From Auriscalpium vulgare (Eukaryota; Basidiomycota; Agaricomycetes; Russulales; Auriscalpiaceae): DNA of 64,000 nucleotides. The notes beneath the pieces were generated by a model that saw nothing but the letters and a program-made list of their open reading frames with translations, did not search any database and was not told where the DNA came from. Positions 47,841 through 58,645 of the stretch are shown one piece after another. The number at the start of each line of letters is the position of its first letter. The first letter of the stretch is position 1. The DNA lies in assembly GCA_019915015.1 (NCBI GenBank), contig JAHBBC010000007.1, positions 620,001-684,000 on the forward strand, in the 5' to 3' direction. Made by a program: the position numbers and the translations under genes.

Positions 47841-50546
47841 ATGGCCAAGAGCCTTCATCAGCGTTTGAGTTTGTGAGATAGACATTTCTTCTGTTTCTTT
47901 CATAGCTGACGTTTCTACGCAGGTATGTCAACGGCGACGAGTCGTATATCTTCGTTCCTGCGGAGCCTGTAGGGGCGCGGCCGCTGGTGGTTCATCGCAG
48001 TTCCGGGGATATTGTGCTAGACTGTGCGTCCATGAACAATCGTTATCGAGAAGCTAGCTGACATGCCATGATAGCACCGAATGCACCGATACCCACATCT
48101 GCCAAACGCTCTAATAAGACTGTGTACGGTATACTCGGGCTAATTGCGCTGTCACTATGTGAGTGCTCTCACAGCGTGTCCATGCCTCATGTTGCTAACA
48201 CTTTCCAGCCGAATATGTCATCGTAATTACGGGCCGTGAGCAGCGGGGCAAGCTCCTTGGACACCCCATCTACCGCGCCGTAGACTTCGACATCCTGCCA
48301 CTCGACCCCAGCGCGTCCGTATCGAGCCCCCCGCACGCGGTAGAAGCACACCTCCTCGCGCTCGTCAAGTCGCACCTCTCCAGTGGCTCTTTCCTGTTCA
48401 GCTACGACTTCGACATCACCCGCCGGCTGCAAGCGCAGTATGTCGCGAGAGAGAAGGATGAGGGCCGGGCATTTTGGGAAATAGTGCGTCATCATGCTTT
48501 TGTGCATTGCCTCTGGCTGACAGGTGTACAGGCTGATGACAGGTTTTTCTGGAACAAGTGCGGTGGCTTCCCGTATGCCATTCTGTGTGCCATGCTCACT
48601 TTGTCGGCAGGTTCCTGCAGTCGAGGTTTATGGATATCACGGCATCAAATCCGTCCAATGATGTGAGTGGTCAATCTCAACGTGTGGTCTAGAACCTAAC
48701 AACTCTTTAGCTGAGCTCATATATCCTGCCCGTCATCTACGGCTGTGAGTCTGTTCTACACTATGTCTCACCCAGAATACATCTGATTGTCATGCGGCAG
48801 CCTTCGACATCCGACTGAGTTCTTTGAACGGTCGCAGTGTCCAACTCGCCCTCGTCAGCAGACGTTCGCGCTTCCGCGCAGGCACACGCTACTTCCGACG
48901 AGGCGTGGACGAGGAAGGCCACGTGGCGAACTTCAACGAGACGGAGCAGATCGTTGCCCTTCCCTCAGAGAGCGATCCCGACGACTTCAAAACTACGCTG
49001 GGCTTCGTCCAGATTCGCGGAAGTGTTCCCGTCTTTTGGGCGGAAGTGAACACTTTGCGGTACAAGCCCGATCTCCAGATCATGGATCTGCAGGAGTCGG
49101 TGAGGTCATCTGTCCTTTCGACCATCGGTTAGAGCTCAAATAGAATCAGGTGGAAGCCACTCGTCGTCATCTGCAAGAGCAAGTGTCACTTTATGGCGAC
49201 CAAAGTCTGGTGAACCTTGTCGATCAGAAGGGTTATGAAAAGCCGGTCAAGGAAGCATATGAACGATACGTCGCCGAGGTGTGTGCATATGCAGCGCCAG
49301 CCGAAATAGTGTCTCAACAGTAAGCGCTAGGCCAAGGTACCCCAAGTCAAGTATCAGTACTTCGACTTTCACAACGAGTGTAAACACATGCGATGGGATC
49401 GCATTGGCTTGCTTATCGACAGCCTACGAGATGACCTGCTCCGGGATGGGTGAGGAACTCCCACTCCATTTAGTTCTCCTGTGCCTTATGAATGTTTCAG
49501 CTACTTCCACCTCGAATCGAGCAAACCAGAGCCGATCAAATGGCAGCTGGGCACCGTCAGGACGAATTGCATGGACAACTTGGATCGCACCAATGTTGCC
49601 CAGGCCGCCATCGCGAGGTGGACGCTCGAGCTGCAGCTGAAGGCCGCGGGGCTCTTGGCCGACAACGACAAAGTCGAGAACCACGAAGATCTCACACAAC
49701 ACTTGAGGGAGCGTGAGTTTGCGTCATACCGTCGTTGAGTTTGAAACTGACCGACAATTGGTTACAGTGTGGTCTGACCATGCTGACCTCATTTCCCGGG
49801 CCTATGCGGGCACGGGTGCCCTGAAGACCGATTTCACGCGCACGGGCAAGCGCACCCGCGCTGGGGCATTTGATGATTTCAAGAAGTCGGCCGTGCGGTA
49901 TTTCAAGAACAATTACTTTGACGGAGCACGGCAGGTATGCTTCCCAATGATCATGGGCGCATCACCGACTAATGGTTGTCGGCAGGACGCCTACGACCTT
50001 ATTACTGGAACGTGGATACCGCGAAAAGGCCCGTCCTCAGCGACGTTCCTTGTTAATGACAACCGGCCTCTCATCATCCGCGCGGTATGCCCCAAGACTC
50101 AGTTGAGATTCTTTGCAATAACGGTTCCGTATTTTTAGGTCCCCTACGCCCTCCTCTTCTCCCTCTTCATGGTTCTTGCCGGGCTCACCCTTCCCCGCTC
50201 CTCGAGTGCGCGCTCTCACTCTCTTTACCCTCGTCCACTTGCTGACAAACCTTCAGACTACTCCCTCTTCTACTACTTTGTCTTGTGGCTCAGCCTGCTC
50301 GCACTCTCGGTCACATTCGTGTTCATCTACGGCATCGACTATGTCTCGTGGCCACGCCTCCTCCCGCCGACTGACATCATCAACTACAGCGGCCCTGGGT
50401 ACCGTTCTGGGGACCATGGCAAGGGGCTCGGCTTGGACGTTGGGAAGCTCAAGGCAGGTGCGAGCGCGCAATGGATGGCGCATGGCTTGCGGCGCGACAA
50501 GCATCTGGAAGAGATCGAGCTTGGTACGAGGAAGCGTATCGACTAG
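47841..50546 (+). CDS. SAC1: Phosphoinositide phosphatase Sac1
   Basis: ER/Golgi membrane lipid phosphatase acting mainly on PtdIns4P. Exon 1 is only 32 nt (47841-47872) and joins to give MAKSLHQRLSLYVNGDESYI. The Sac domain continues with RVFDFDILPLDP-like sequence, FWNKFLQSRFMDITA, YILPVIYGFDIRLSSLNGRS and QIRGSVPVFWAEVN. The active site is RTNCMDNLDRTN (C-x5-R-T). Two C-terminal membrane segments follow, around ALLFSLFMVLAGLTL and YYFVLWLSLLALSVTFVFIY, placing the catalytic part in the cytosol. The last residues are RRDKHLEEIELGTRKRID. About a dozen introns. The residue after Met-Asp is Asn, where the Sac1 sequences I recall have Cys. Confidence 0.92.
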
Positions 50547-51273
50547 ACTAGATGCGTGTGATTTCTTGGACACATACATACCTACACCATGCTTTTTCGT
50601 ATGGACGTTTCGATACACTCGTCATTTGCTTTGTACATCGGGTGCATATAAATCTATTTTTCCACCTACTTGAACTTTGTGAACTTAGACGGTGTGTCGG
50701 AACTATTACATTGCTATATTGTTTCGCGCACAGTTCCGACATATTCATCTGATGGCTAGCGCGAACGCAGCGTCAAGTGCGATCACTGTGCAATGCATTT
50801 CATATTGTATGGACTGTCTGACAGCGGAACGAGCCTCACATGGCTTGAGGACATGGCGAACCATTATTAGCCTGCGGGTCAGTAATGCTTCAAGATTGAT
50901 CTTCCAGGCACCCAGAGGGTACGATGTAGGAGGACAGAATATTAAGTTCCGTGTCATCGTACCCTCGTTAGCAATGAGTATAACCCGGATATGTTCGAAC
51001 GACTGTCTGCGGGTAGAGGGGTTGGCCACGAGTCGATACGTGGCAACCTGTCGAGCAAGGAGGACAACGTGAGAGCGCAAACTAGGTTAATGCGTGCCGT
51101 ACTCTACTCACTTTCAAGGGATTGACGCCATACTTGGAACGTAGCGCTCGGAATGTCGGGCTTTATTTTGTTTATCTCGAAGCAGCTAAACATTGTAGAC
51201 TGGCTTTGCATCGACCATCATCAAGCAGCATGAAAAAGCGACAGTCAGTGCATTTCACCATCTCCATTACTGG
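50547..51273. other. Convergent intergenic region between SAC1 and the deaminase gene
   Basis: 727 bp between gene ends. The first 150 bp are T-rich 3' flank. Open frames are overlapping and motif-free on both strands. No tRNA or repeat was found. Confidence 0.45.
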
Positions 51274-51871
51274 TCATGTCGTGTCAGCGTCGTGCCCTCT
51301 TCTTGCTGCCTCAAGACACTCCTCCTCGACGCCCTTTACCCAGATGACCTCTATCCCCGCATCCTTGAGCTTCCGCGCCCCTTCACATTTGACAAAGTCG
51401 TCCGGCTCACCCACGCCGATGAAGCACCGGCGTACACGGGCATCGATGAGTGCATTTGCACACGGCGCGAGGCCCGAAGTGCGCACAGAGCAGGGCTCGA
51501 GGGTCGTGTACACGTCGGTATGGGGCAGGAGCTCGTCGGCGGTGAGCAGCGAGAGTGACAGTGTGGGGAAGAGCTCCGCGATCTGCGGCTCGTTCAGATC
51601 TCGCGCCTTGGCAAGCGCGTTGGCCTCTGCGTGCGTGTTGCCAGGAAGTTCCCTCGAGTAACCCGTGGCGAGGACGACGGGGGTGGCTGAGGGCGATGGG
51701 AAGCGGACCACGAGCACGCAACCAACGCAAAATGCGGTCGGTGTGGGGATGCACTTGGCTGCCTCATCGAGAGCCACACGAAGATAGTGGATGTGCTCTT
51801 CCTCGCCTGCCAACGGAGGAGAGTCAGGACAGATGTGCAGAAACCAGGAGGAGGTGCTGACCGACTGTCAT
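51274..51871 (-). CDS. RIB2-type riboflavin-pathway deaminase
   Basis: Zinc deaminase acting on the diaminopyrimidine intermediate of riboflavin synthesis. A 10-nt first exon (ATG ACA GTC G, start 51871) joins to give MTVGEEEHIHYLRVALDEAA. The cytidine-deaminase-like fold has TPTAFCVGCVLV, GYSRELPGNTHAEANALAKA with the HAE zinc/proton-shuttle motif, and YTTLEPCSVRTSGLAPC with the two zinc Cys. RRCFIGVGEPDDFVKCEGA and GIEVIWVKGVEEEC match the C-terminal deaminase half of yeast Rib2 as I recall it. At about 180 residues, it lacks the pseudouridine-synthase half of yeast Rib2. Its start is 136 bp from the divergent Rieske gene. Confidence 0.85.
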
Positions 51872-52007
51872 GGCCGTTGGACTTGCGGTGCGGCCAGCCA
51901 GGCCGGGGCGAACCGGAACCGGGCAGGCAAATTCCGAACCAATTGCGTCGCCAACAATTCCTGTTCCCTCCTCATCGTCACCACCAGCGTCGGCCGCCCT
52001 CACCGCC

Positions 52008-53081
52008 ATGGCCACCCTCCACGCCGTCAAAAAATACGCCACCCTCCCTCCCACTGTACGCACTCTCGCGTCTGGCGTGCCCAGCGCACCCACAGTCAAC
52101 CTCGCTGCCCGCGCCGTCGCTGGCCATGGCCATGGTCACGGCCATGGTGCATCTGCCCGGTCAGATGCCCCTGCGCGGTTCGCCGGCGGCGTGAAGCTCA
52201 CTTCGGCGGGTCTGGTCAGCAAGTCTTACCTCACGCGTGCGTAGGATGCTGCCTCTTGCGAGGCACCCGGAGACTGACGAGCAAAATGTATGCCAGCGTC
52301 GAGCACGGGTGTCTTCCAGCAGCGCCTCCTGCACACCACCGTCGCACGCAATGACGCGCCGAACGTACCCGACTTCAGCGACTACCAGGCGTCCTCAGAT
52401 AGCACGAACCGCGCGCTCTCGTACTTCATGATCGGCTCAATGGGCGTCCTCTCCGCGTCCGTCGCCAAGAGCACCGTCACCGAATTCCTCATGACGATGT
52501 CCGCATCCGCCGACGTGCTTGCGCTTGCAAAGGTCGAGGTCGAGCTGGGCAGCATACCCGAGGGCAAGAACGTCATCATCAAGTGGCGCGGCAAGCCCGT
52601 GTTCATCCGCCACCGCACGCCCGACGAGATCGAGGAGGCGCGCCAGGTCGACTGGAAGTCGCTCCGTGACCCTGAATCGGACGAGGCTCGTGTGAAGAAG
52701 CCCGAGTGGCTCGTCATGTTGGGTGTCTGCACGCATTTGGGATGCGTGCCCATTGGCGAGGCGGGCGACTACGGTGGATGGTATGTGTCTTCGTTGTCCT
52801 GCTGCTATCCGTCTCACTAACGTTCTCTCCAGGTTCTGCCCGTGCCACGGCTCGCACTATGATATCTGTGAGTTCCATTGAACCATATATAACCTATGCA
52901 TCGCTGACAAAGTCTATTAGCTGGCCGTGCTCGCAAGGGCCCCGCTCCTGTGCGTTTCCACCGCCCCCTCTTGTATTTTTGTCCGCATTCGCGCTGACTT
53001 CTTCTCTTCGCATTCCAGCTCAACCTCGAGGTCCCTGCACACGACTTCAATGATGCTGAGGGCAAGCTCGTCATCGGATGA
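52008..53081 (+). CDS. RIP1: Ubiquinol-cytochrome c reductase Rieske iron-sulfur subunit
   Basis: [2Fe-2S] subunit of respiratory complex III in the inner mitochondrial membrane. ATG 52008 (MATLHAVKKYATLPPTVRTL) starts a presequence containing an unusual (Gly-His)4 run. An intron (52237-52296) joins SKSYLT to PSSTGVFQQRLLHTTVARND, then PDFSDYQ and the membrane helix FMIGSMGVLSASVAKSTV. The flexible hinge and head domain follow. Cluster motifs are CTHLGC and, across an intron, FCPCHGSHYD. The end is PAHDFNDAEGKLVIG. An in-frame ATG at 51870 exists, but it overlaps the deaminase start on the other strand and lacks family similarity. Confidence 0.94.
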
Positions 53082-53567
53082 TCGGCTACCGGATATGTTC
53101 TTGGGGACACAAGCTCATATACGTTCATTCCCCACGTAATGTCTAGTAACCTCCCAATATAGAAATTTATCAACATGAAGGGGAATCGTATGTTTACTCT
53201 GCGTGACGATTTCGAACTGTCGTTAATCGAACTTCTAATTGCACCAAAAGACTCATTCTAGTTTCTTGCGAGGTATGCCTTGCTCGATATAGCCCGATAA
53301 ATAGACAGGGGGACAATTACAGGTCTGAGGTAAATCAGCCGAATTTCCAAGAACATGGACAGAGAGAATTCTACAATCATTGTCAATCAAAGTCGACAAC
53401 GAACCTCACACGGAGCTATCACCCCACTACTTCTCCATGGCTTCTGAAAATCAGCCTCTGTATCGACGATGAACTCTACGGGATCCATGGGGGCTCAGCG
53501 CCACCAATGCCCTCTATTACGGCCGATGCCGCACACGAAGGCGACGAACGAATTCCGGCGAGCACCC
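53082..53567. other. Convergent 3' region between RIP1 and double-BTB gene B
   Basis: 486 bp, AT-rich in the first half and consistent with 3' untranslated regions. No gene, RNA or repeat recognised. Confidence 0.45.
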
Positions 53568-55658
53568 TCACCAAGAAAACTCGAAAGGGACCTGACAAAA
53601 TGGCGGCACGTACGTCAGTCCCCATCGACAGCATCTAGACCGAGAGCAAATCACCTCACGAATCGCCTGGTTGATTTTCTCTGCCAGAGTGTTCCACAGT
53701 GCATCTCGGTCCTCTGCGTACGCAGCGGCACAGTTGACGCAAAAAAATGGACCGGCATTCAGATGCGCAGCGAGTGCAGACGAGCACGAAGAGGATATCG
53801 CTACGCCCATGTTCGTCGACAGTGACAAGTTCCCTGCTCCGAGTTGATCATGCATGGACTCGATATGAGCAGCCAGCCATTCGGGCATAGCGGGTCCATC
53901 CGTTCCGTTCCCTTTGACAGGCCGTCTCTTCGTACAATCCCGTACTTCGACAGTCGGAGGCTTCGGCGAAGTTTTGCCCCAATCCAAGTCGCGTCTATTA
54001 CTGTCGTGATTTTCGGTAACAGTCTTTGCATGGGACTTGAACCAGGAGGAACCATGTTGTGACGAGAGCCCGCCGAATAAGGCCGCTCTTGCAGCATCGC
54101 GACAACGCGTATAGTATTGGGTGTGTTCGTGTAAAGCAACCCCTGTAGGCAGGACACGCACGCCGTCCTCGCAGGATTGAAATGTGATCGGGGTCGTTAA
54201 AAGTGATTGGGATGCGAGCAAAGTTTCTTCGTGAAGTCTGTACCGCACGGCCAGCATGTATGCGCGACAAGCGTGCTTGTCCATAAAGCGGGGCAGCAGC
54301 TGCTTGCAATACCGCTGCCTGAGAGCTTCCAACGGCCCGTCGGTTTCCGAGCCCACGCTGTACTTCTGTAGAGCTGAAAGAAGTGCCATCGTGCTATCGA
54401 TAGTCGCGGGAGCGGTGAAGGGAAGGGGATATAACGCGGTGACCAGGTGTCCTAGAGTGTGGGCATCTTCTTCCATGGCGACAACGGGCAGTTCGTCGTC
54501 CACGGTAGAGCGTGGTTGAGGAAGGTGGAACATGTCTGAGAACAAAGGCGAGGCAATCGACAGGATGGCCTTGTGCACGCGGAAATCCACGAGATCAGAG
54601 GATCGCAGAATCACGTCAGCATATTGACCTGTGCGGCCAATTCCCGGCGGAGGATCGAGGTGGATTGCGGATGGAAGAAATGTTTCGTCAAATGTCAACA
54701 GGCGCCGGACCTAGGATCGTAGTCAGGACTCCATCACACCACTTGGACACGGTGACTACGCTCACTTTTTGCATAGATCGTAGCACCTCAGCCTCCAGCT
54801 CTGTCCAAAGCTCCCGCACGGCAAGCTGTGAAAGTTGACTGCAATCCTCGCATTTGGCGCGGTGACTACAGAGCGCATGGTGGTAATTCATCTGGGTGAA
54901 TTTCGCCATTTGACCGCAGTCGACTGGAAGAATGTCCTGAGCCAAACGGGTATTGTCTTGTTGGCACAACAGTATGAAGATCGCTGCGGTTGGCAGTGGC
55001 GCTTGATCCACTCTACGAGCGTCACGCTCTGGCGAAATTCGCGCATGCAGGCGTGCATGACCGCGATGGCCGCCTTTCGACAGCGCATGAGCTCGTGAAG
55101 GCACGGGCCAGTGAGATGCCTGAGATCTGCGCCCACGCTTTCGATCGTGAAGGGCTCCAAGAGCGCGATGGCGCGTATGGCCACAAGGGCCTCTTCTTTG
55201 AGGCGATGCTTCCACGCTATAGAGAAGGCGAGGACGGGATTATGGCATTCCGGTCGGCGCAGATCCCGGATATAGGACAACACATGACGAGCCTGGTACT
55301 TCTCTGCTACGACTATCACGTCGATGGCTTCCTCGAGAGAATCGGGAATAGGTGGAGGCGAAGGAAGTGTGGTGGATATGACAATGGATAGGAAAGTGCT
55401 TAGGACCTGGCTGGCTTCGGGCAAGCATAGGACGGGCAACCCATAGCTGGACGCGATAGAGATTCCCGAGACGACTGTGGCATCAACAGGTGGATGTGAT
55501 GCATCGGGAGGGGAGAGTAAAGACCTAAAGATGGGCGAGGCTTTCATAGCAAAGACTTTGAAGATGCGGAACTGGACCATATCTGACGAACGGATGAGCA
55601 TGTCACCATCGGGATCATCGAATGGCACTCCAAAGTTAGTGAGCTGCTCTGAAGACAT
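53568..55658 (-). CDS. Double BTB/POZ-domain protein, copy B (frame problem in the first half)
   Basis: Paralogue of the gene at 924-3160 with the same plan. Unit 1 starts at ATG 55658 (MSSEQLTNFGVPFDDPDGDM) with core LIRSSDMVQFRIFKVFAMKA and HRLKEEALVAIRAIALLEP. It ends with CEDCSQL and EVLRSMQK. A phase-0 intron (54711-54765) leads to VRRLLTFDETFLPSAIHLDP and unit 2, core YADVILRSSDLVDFRVHKAI, whose end has FFCVNC. The last intron (53592-53654) precedes a 24-nt exon coding VPFEFSW. Unit 2 has no ATG before its BTB core, so it cannot start on its own, which supports the fusion. Between WLRTFFQSTAVKWRNSPR and MNYHHALCSHRAKCEDC the frame changes near 54890-54940 without a good intron. A 56-nt GT-AG option would remove conserved residues. 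TATA-like ATAAATAG lies near 55787. Function unknown. Confidence 0.75.
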
Positions 55659-56180
55659 CTGTCAAGGTAGTCAACAGGTTGCGCTTGGACAAAGAGGCAA
55701 TATGAGGGGGGTGAGGATAACAAAGGGCCCACCTGGCGTTGTGCAAACAAGGCTGTGCGAGCGTCTCATTTTGCGTGGACTATTTATGTACAGCTGCCCT
55801 CACTGCGAGGTGGCCACGCAATCGTGAAGTGACGCTCTTTTGAAAAGACAATGATCTTTTTGGCCCGGGGCTGCGATAGATAGGTGCCGAGTGCTGCGGA
55901 CGAACACGAGGAAATGCGCGAATTCGCGACATATGGGAGCAAGAGCGAGCAGCTGCCACTTCATCGCGCTGGGCGGCGCAGATCTAGACTCGGACTATGG
56001 GTTAGTCATACAAAGAAAGAAGAGAAGAAGTGGAGAAAGGGACTGACCATGTACATATATAAGTACTTCTGCCAGTAGATTTCTCCCACCTTATCTCGAG
56101 TCCGTCGACTGCGTACAGTAACACGCAGTTTGTTCCGAGCCTAAGTGGCAAGCTATGAGCTCAATCTAGAGTGTCGTTTC
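55659..56180. other. Upstream region of double-BTB gene B
   Basis: 522 bp before the possible zinc-ribbon gene. Apart from the TATA-like element near 55787 (minus strand), nothing recognisable. Confidence 0.4.
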
Positions 56181-56239
56181 CTAGAACATACTTTGTGGTC
56201 CTTTTGCGACACGTACGCAATGCATGGACTTCATATCGA

Positions 56240-56640
56240 TGGCGCGTGTCCAGTGCTTCCTTACACGTTCCAGTTGTGAGAATGCCTGCGCATGGCCTCT
56301 GGAATGGCGCAGTATGCATATCAAATGCAAATCGAGCTGTGCCGCGTCTGTCCAGTGCGTATATTTAGACAGTGCCAGTGGTTCCGCAGCGCGTCCGGAT
56401 GGTACGTCGTCGGCGCCACAGGACCTTAGAGGAAATGGACCATTTGCAACCATAGCACATGATGTACGGGTCGCCTTTCAAGCTAATCTTCGGCGACAGG
56501 TGCTGCGAGCAGAACGGGCAACTTGGTTGCCGGCCGAGTAGTACTGGGTGCCGCGGGATGTTGGCCTAGCACAAGCATCAGCTGCACTGTGTGATGGCGT
56601 ACGTTCGCGGTAGACGCACCATTAATGTCTGTCCGAGCTT
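56240..56640 (-). CDS. Possible small zinc-ribbon protein (fragment or gene remnant)
   Basis: A predicted exon at 56425-56565, bounded by gtgctag and a GTCCTG donor, encodes RHPVLLGRQPSCPFCSQHLS then PKISLKGDPYIMCYGCKWSI. The two C-x2-C pairs, 21 residues apart, and the W after the second pair resemble a zinc ribbon, loosely like the metal-binding block of dynactin p62. An upstream exon ending GHKLGQTLM (about 56602-56640) and a downstream exon ending AMRRHSHNWNV (about 56263-56300) can be joined by GT-AG introns. I cannot find a start codon in a clear first exon, so this may be a remnant. Limits are approximate. Confidence 0.35.
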
Positions 56641-56794
56641 ATGACCCCCTTCCGTATCCTAGCGGCACCGCTCGCCGTCGATGTCAGCCGCACGGCCACC
56701 CCCGGGCCCCTTGCCGTTCTTCCGGGTTGCAAGGGATTGAGCGCACAATGCGCCGCGTTCACGTGTAGCGCGCGTCGCAGAAGCTATGTGCGGC

Positions 56795-56834
56795 GAGCGG
56801 CGGAGGCGTGAGCGGCGGAGGCGTGAGCGGCGGG
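56795..56834. repeat. 15-bp tandem repeat, about 2.6 copies
   Basis: The unit gagcggcggaggcgt occurs at 56795-56809 and 56810-56824 and begins again at 56825. It lies in GC-rich sequence upstream of the possible zinc-ribbon gene. The flanking 56641-57245 stretch has open frames rich in Ser/Ala/Pro, but no recognisable gene. Confidence 0.9.
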
Positions 56835-57245
56835 CAGCGTGCAGGGCATGGAGGATGGGGATGGGCCCGGGGGATGAGAGAGCGAGAAAGATCGGGCAGC
56901 CGAGAAGCCGAGTGAACGCCGGCCCGACTCCGCCGGAATAATGCGCGCTGGAAGAGTGACTCGGAGTTGCTTGGCTGACGTACCACTACCAAAAGATTGC
57001 GAGGCACTGCTAGTGCACTCACAATGAGTACTGGCGGTTGACACTTGAAAACTGCGAGCGGCTCCTAACATGCATTAATCCTTGTGGCAGTGCCGGGTAG
57101 ATACTGTACGGTATCTGCGTCGTCGACATCGTCACACTCAGCACACTTTCACAATGGAAATTTGGAGACTTCGCGACTTCCGATTAACCTCAGCGGCTGA
57201 GCGCATTAGAAAGGTACAGGAACGTCCACATAATTCCGAACCATT

Positions 57246-57850
57246 CTACTCTCCCTCAATGTTGAACGACCAGGTGATTGGGATAACCCCGATGGTCTCG
57301 TTCGGGGCGAGCGTGACAAAGGCCGACGGCGAGAAGTCCAGATCGCCGGCCAGAACGCATCCAACGCACCGGTCCACAATGGTGACATTTACAGACTTGT
57401 CTCCGGCTGTTTAGATTCGGAATCAGTTTGGCTGCCATAGTCGAGGAAGGCAACATACAGGTAGCTGTGAGCGTCCTGCCGCAGATGGGGTTGTCATTTG
57501 GGTTCGCGCCGGCACCGCTGTGCAGAAGAGGTTTAGAAGAACGTAACATGGCCTACCAATCTATGGCATGGGTCAACTCACGGGAAATTATCAAACACCT
57601 GCGTGGACACGGCGACGATGCTGTCGGCATCTGTATTGCTGCGACCACATGCGCCAAGACCTGGAGCAAAAAAGGTACCTGAACGGATAATATAAGATAA
57701 ATAAATCAATGCACTGCATACGCATGTTCCCGTCCTCTGCATACCTTTACCTGACTGTGTCCCAATCAAGCTGAAGCTACGGGTCGACGCTGAGCTCACA
57801 GAGACTACGAGCGCCGTGAAAATGGCCATGAAGTGCGTCAACGCAATCAT
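57246..57850 (-). CDS. Secreted double-psi beta-barrel (RlpA/expansin-like) protein
   Basis: Small extracellular protein. ATG 57850 gives a signal peptide (MIALTHFMAIFTALVVSVSS). Exons joined across three introns read TQSGTFFAPGLGACGRSNTD, ADSIVAVSTQVFDNFPGAGA, NPNDNPICGRTLTAT, GDKSVNVTIVDRC then GCVLAGDLDFSPSAFVTLAP and GVIPITWSFNIEGE. The GT-F-x3-G-LGACG start, the paired Cys residues and the VDRC…DLD-SPSAF block define the DPBB fold found in expansins, barwins and fungal secreted proteins. About 145 residues, with no carbohydrate-binding domain. Roles in cell-wall loosening or host interaction are known for the family but not shown here. Confidence 0.88.
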
Positions 57851-57939
57851 TCTGGACTATGAGGCAGATTAAAGGATGAGAATGTGAGGGAGATGTCGGG
57901 GGGCGCAGCCTGGGAGGCACTTGCTGGCTCCACGAGGGT

Positions 57940-57947
57940 TTATATAG
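57940..57947 (-). promoter_or_regulatory. TATA box of the DPBB gene
   Basis: The minus strand reads TATATAAA about 90 bp upstream of the ATG at 57850, a usual distance for a TATA-driven secreted-protein gene. Confidence 0.55.
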
Positions 57948-58135
57948 CCCTTCTGCCTGAAGGTGCCAACGCATCAGCCGTTTGTTGTTTGTTATGGGCG
58001 TCCGCCGGTCCAGGTCCGTGATGCCACTGACAATTATGATCGCAATCCGTATACCACAATAGATTTGTAGTGCCGAATCGTATGCACTATGTAGGTCAAA
58101 TGCAGGCCCTGTCAAAGCAATCAGTTAGTTCCGAA

Positions 58136-58645
58136 AACGAAGCAACAAGCGGCGGGGCAGACCTAAGCAGGCGACGAAAGACACCAGTACGCTACGTTCG
58201 TCGCGCCCATCGAACGGCGTGCGCGCGAAGACTGGCGCGAAGTACGTACTGCCATCATGAAGTGAAGTGATGGCGAGTTGTCGTCGGTGGTATCTCCGAC
58301 TCCAACAATGTGCAGTGTCGGATTACGACGAGCGGATTCAACAAGGAATGCTGTAGCCTGCCATGGCGGGGCCAAGGACGCTCGCTGCGTGTGTACAGCA
58401 GCAAGTGTAAGTGATGAGGATCATGATGGTCAATGAATACAAGCAACATGAACAACGGAAAACGTACGTTCCGCGCTGTGCGAACAGGGTGTCAACGCAA
58501 GACGCGATGAAGATGAAGCAACAAGCGGCAGGACAACCCGTCGAATTGGGCGAAGAAAGACCTCGGCACAATAGGGATACCCTTGTCCTGCCCATGGAGG
58601 GTCCGAGCCAGCGTGACAACCGGCGCATTGAAGTGCGTACTGCTA
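58136..58645. repeat. Two diverged copies of a roughly 120-130 bp sequence
   Basis: Copy 1 (58136-58254) and copy 2 (58513-58645) both begin gaagcaacaagcggc and end gtRcgtactgc, with partial identity between. On the plus strand they read TFVAPIERRAREDWREVRTA and LVLPMEGPSQRDNRRIEVRT; on the minus strand both start with a GTACGY that could be a splice donor. They may be a decayed tandem gene duplication. The rest of 57948-59267 has no gene I can support. Confidence 0.55.
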
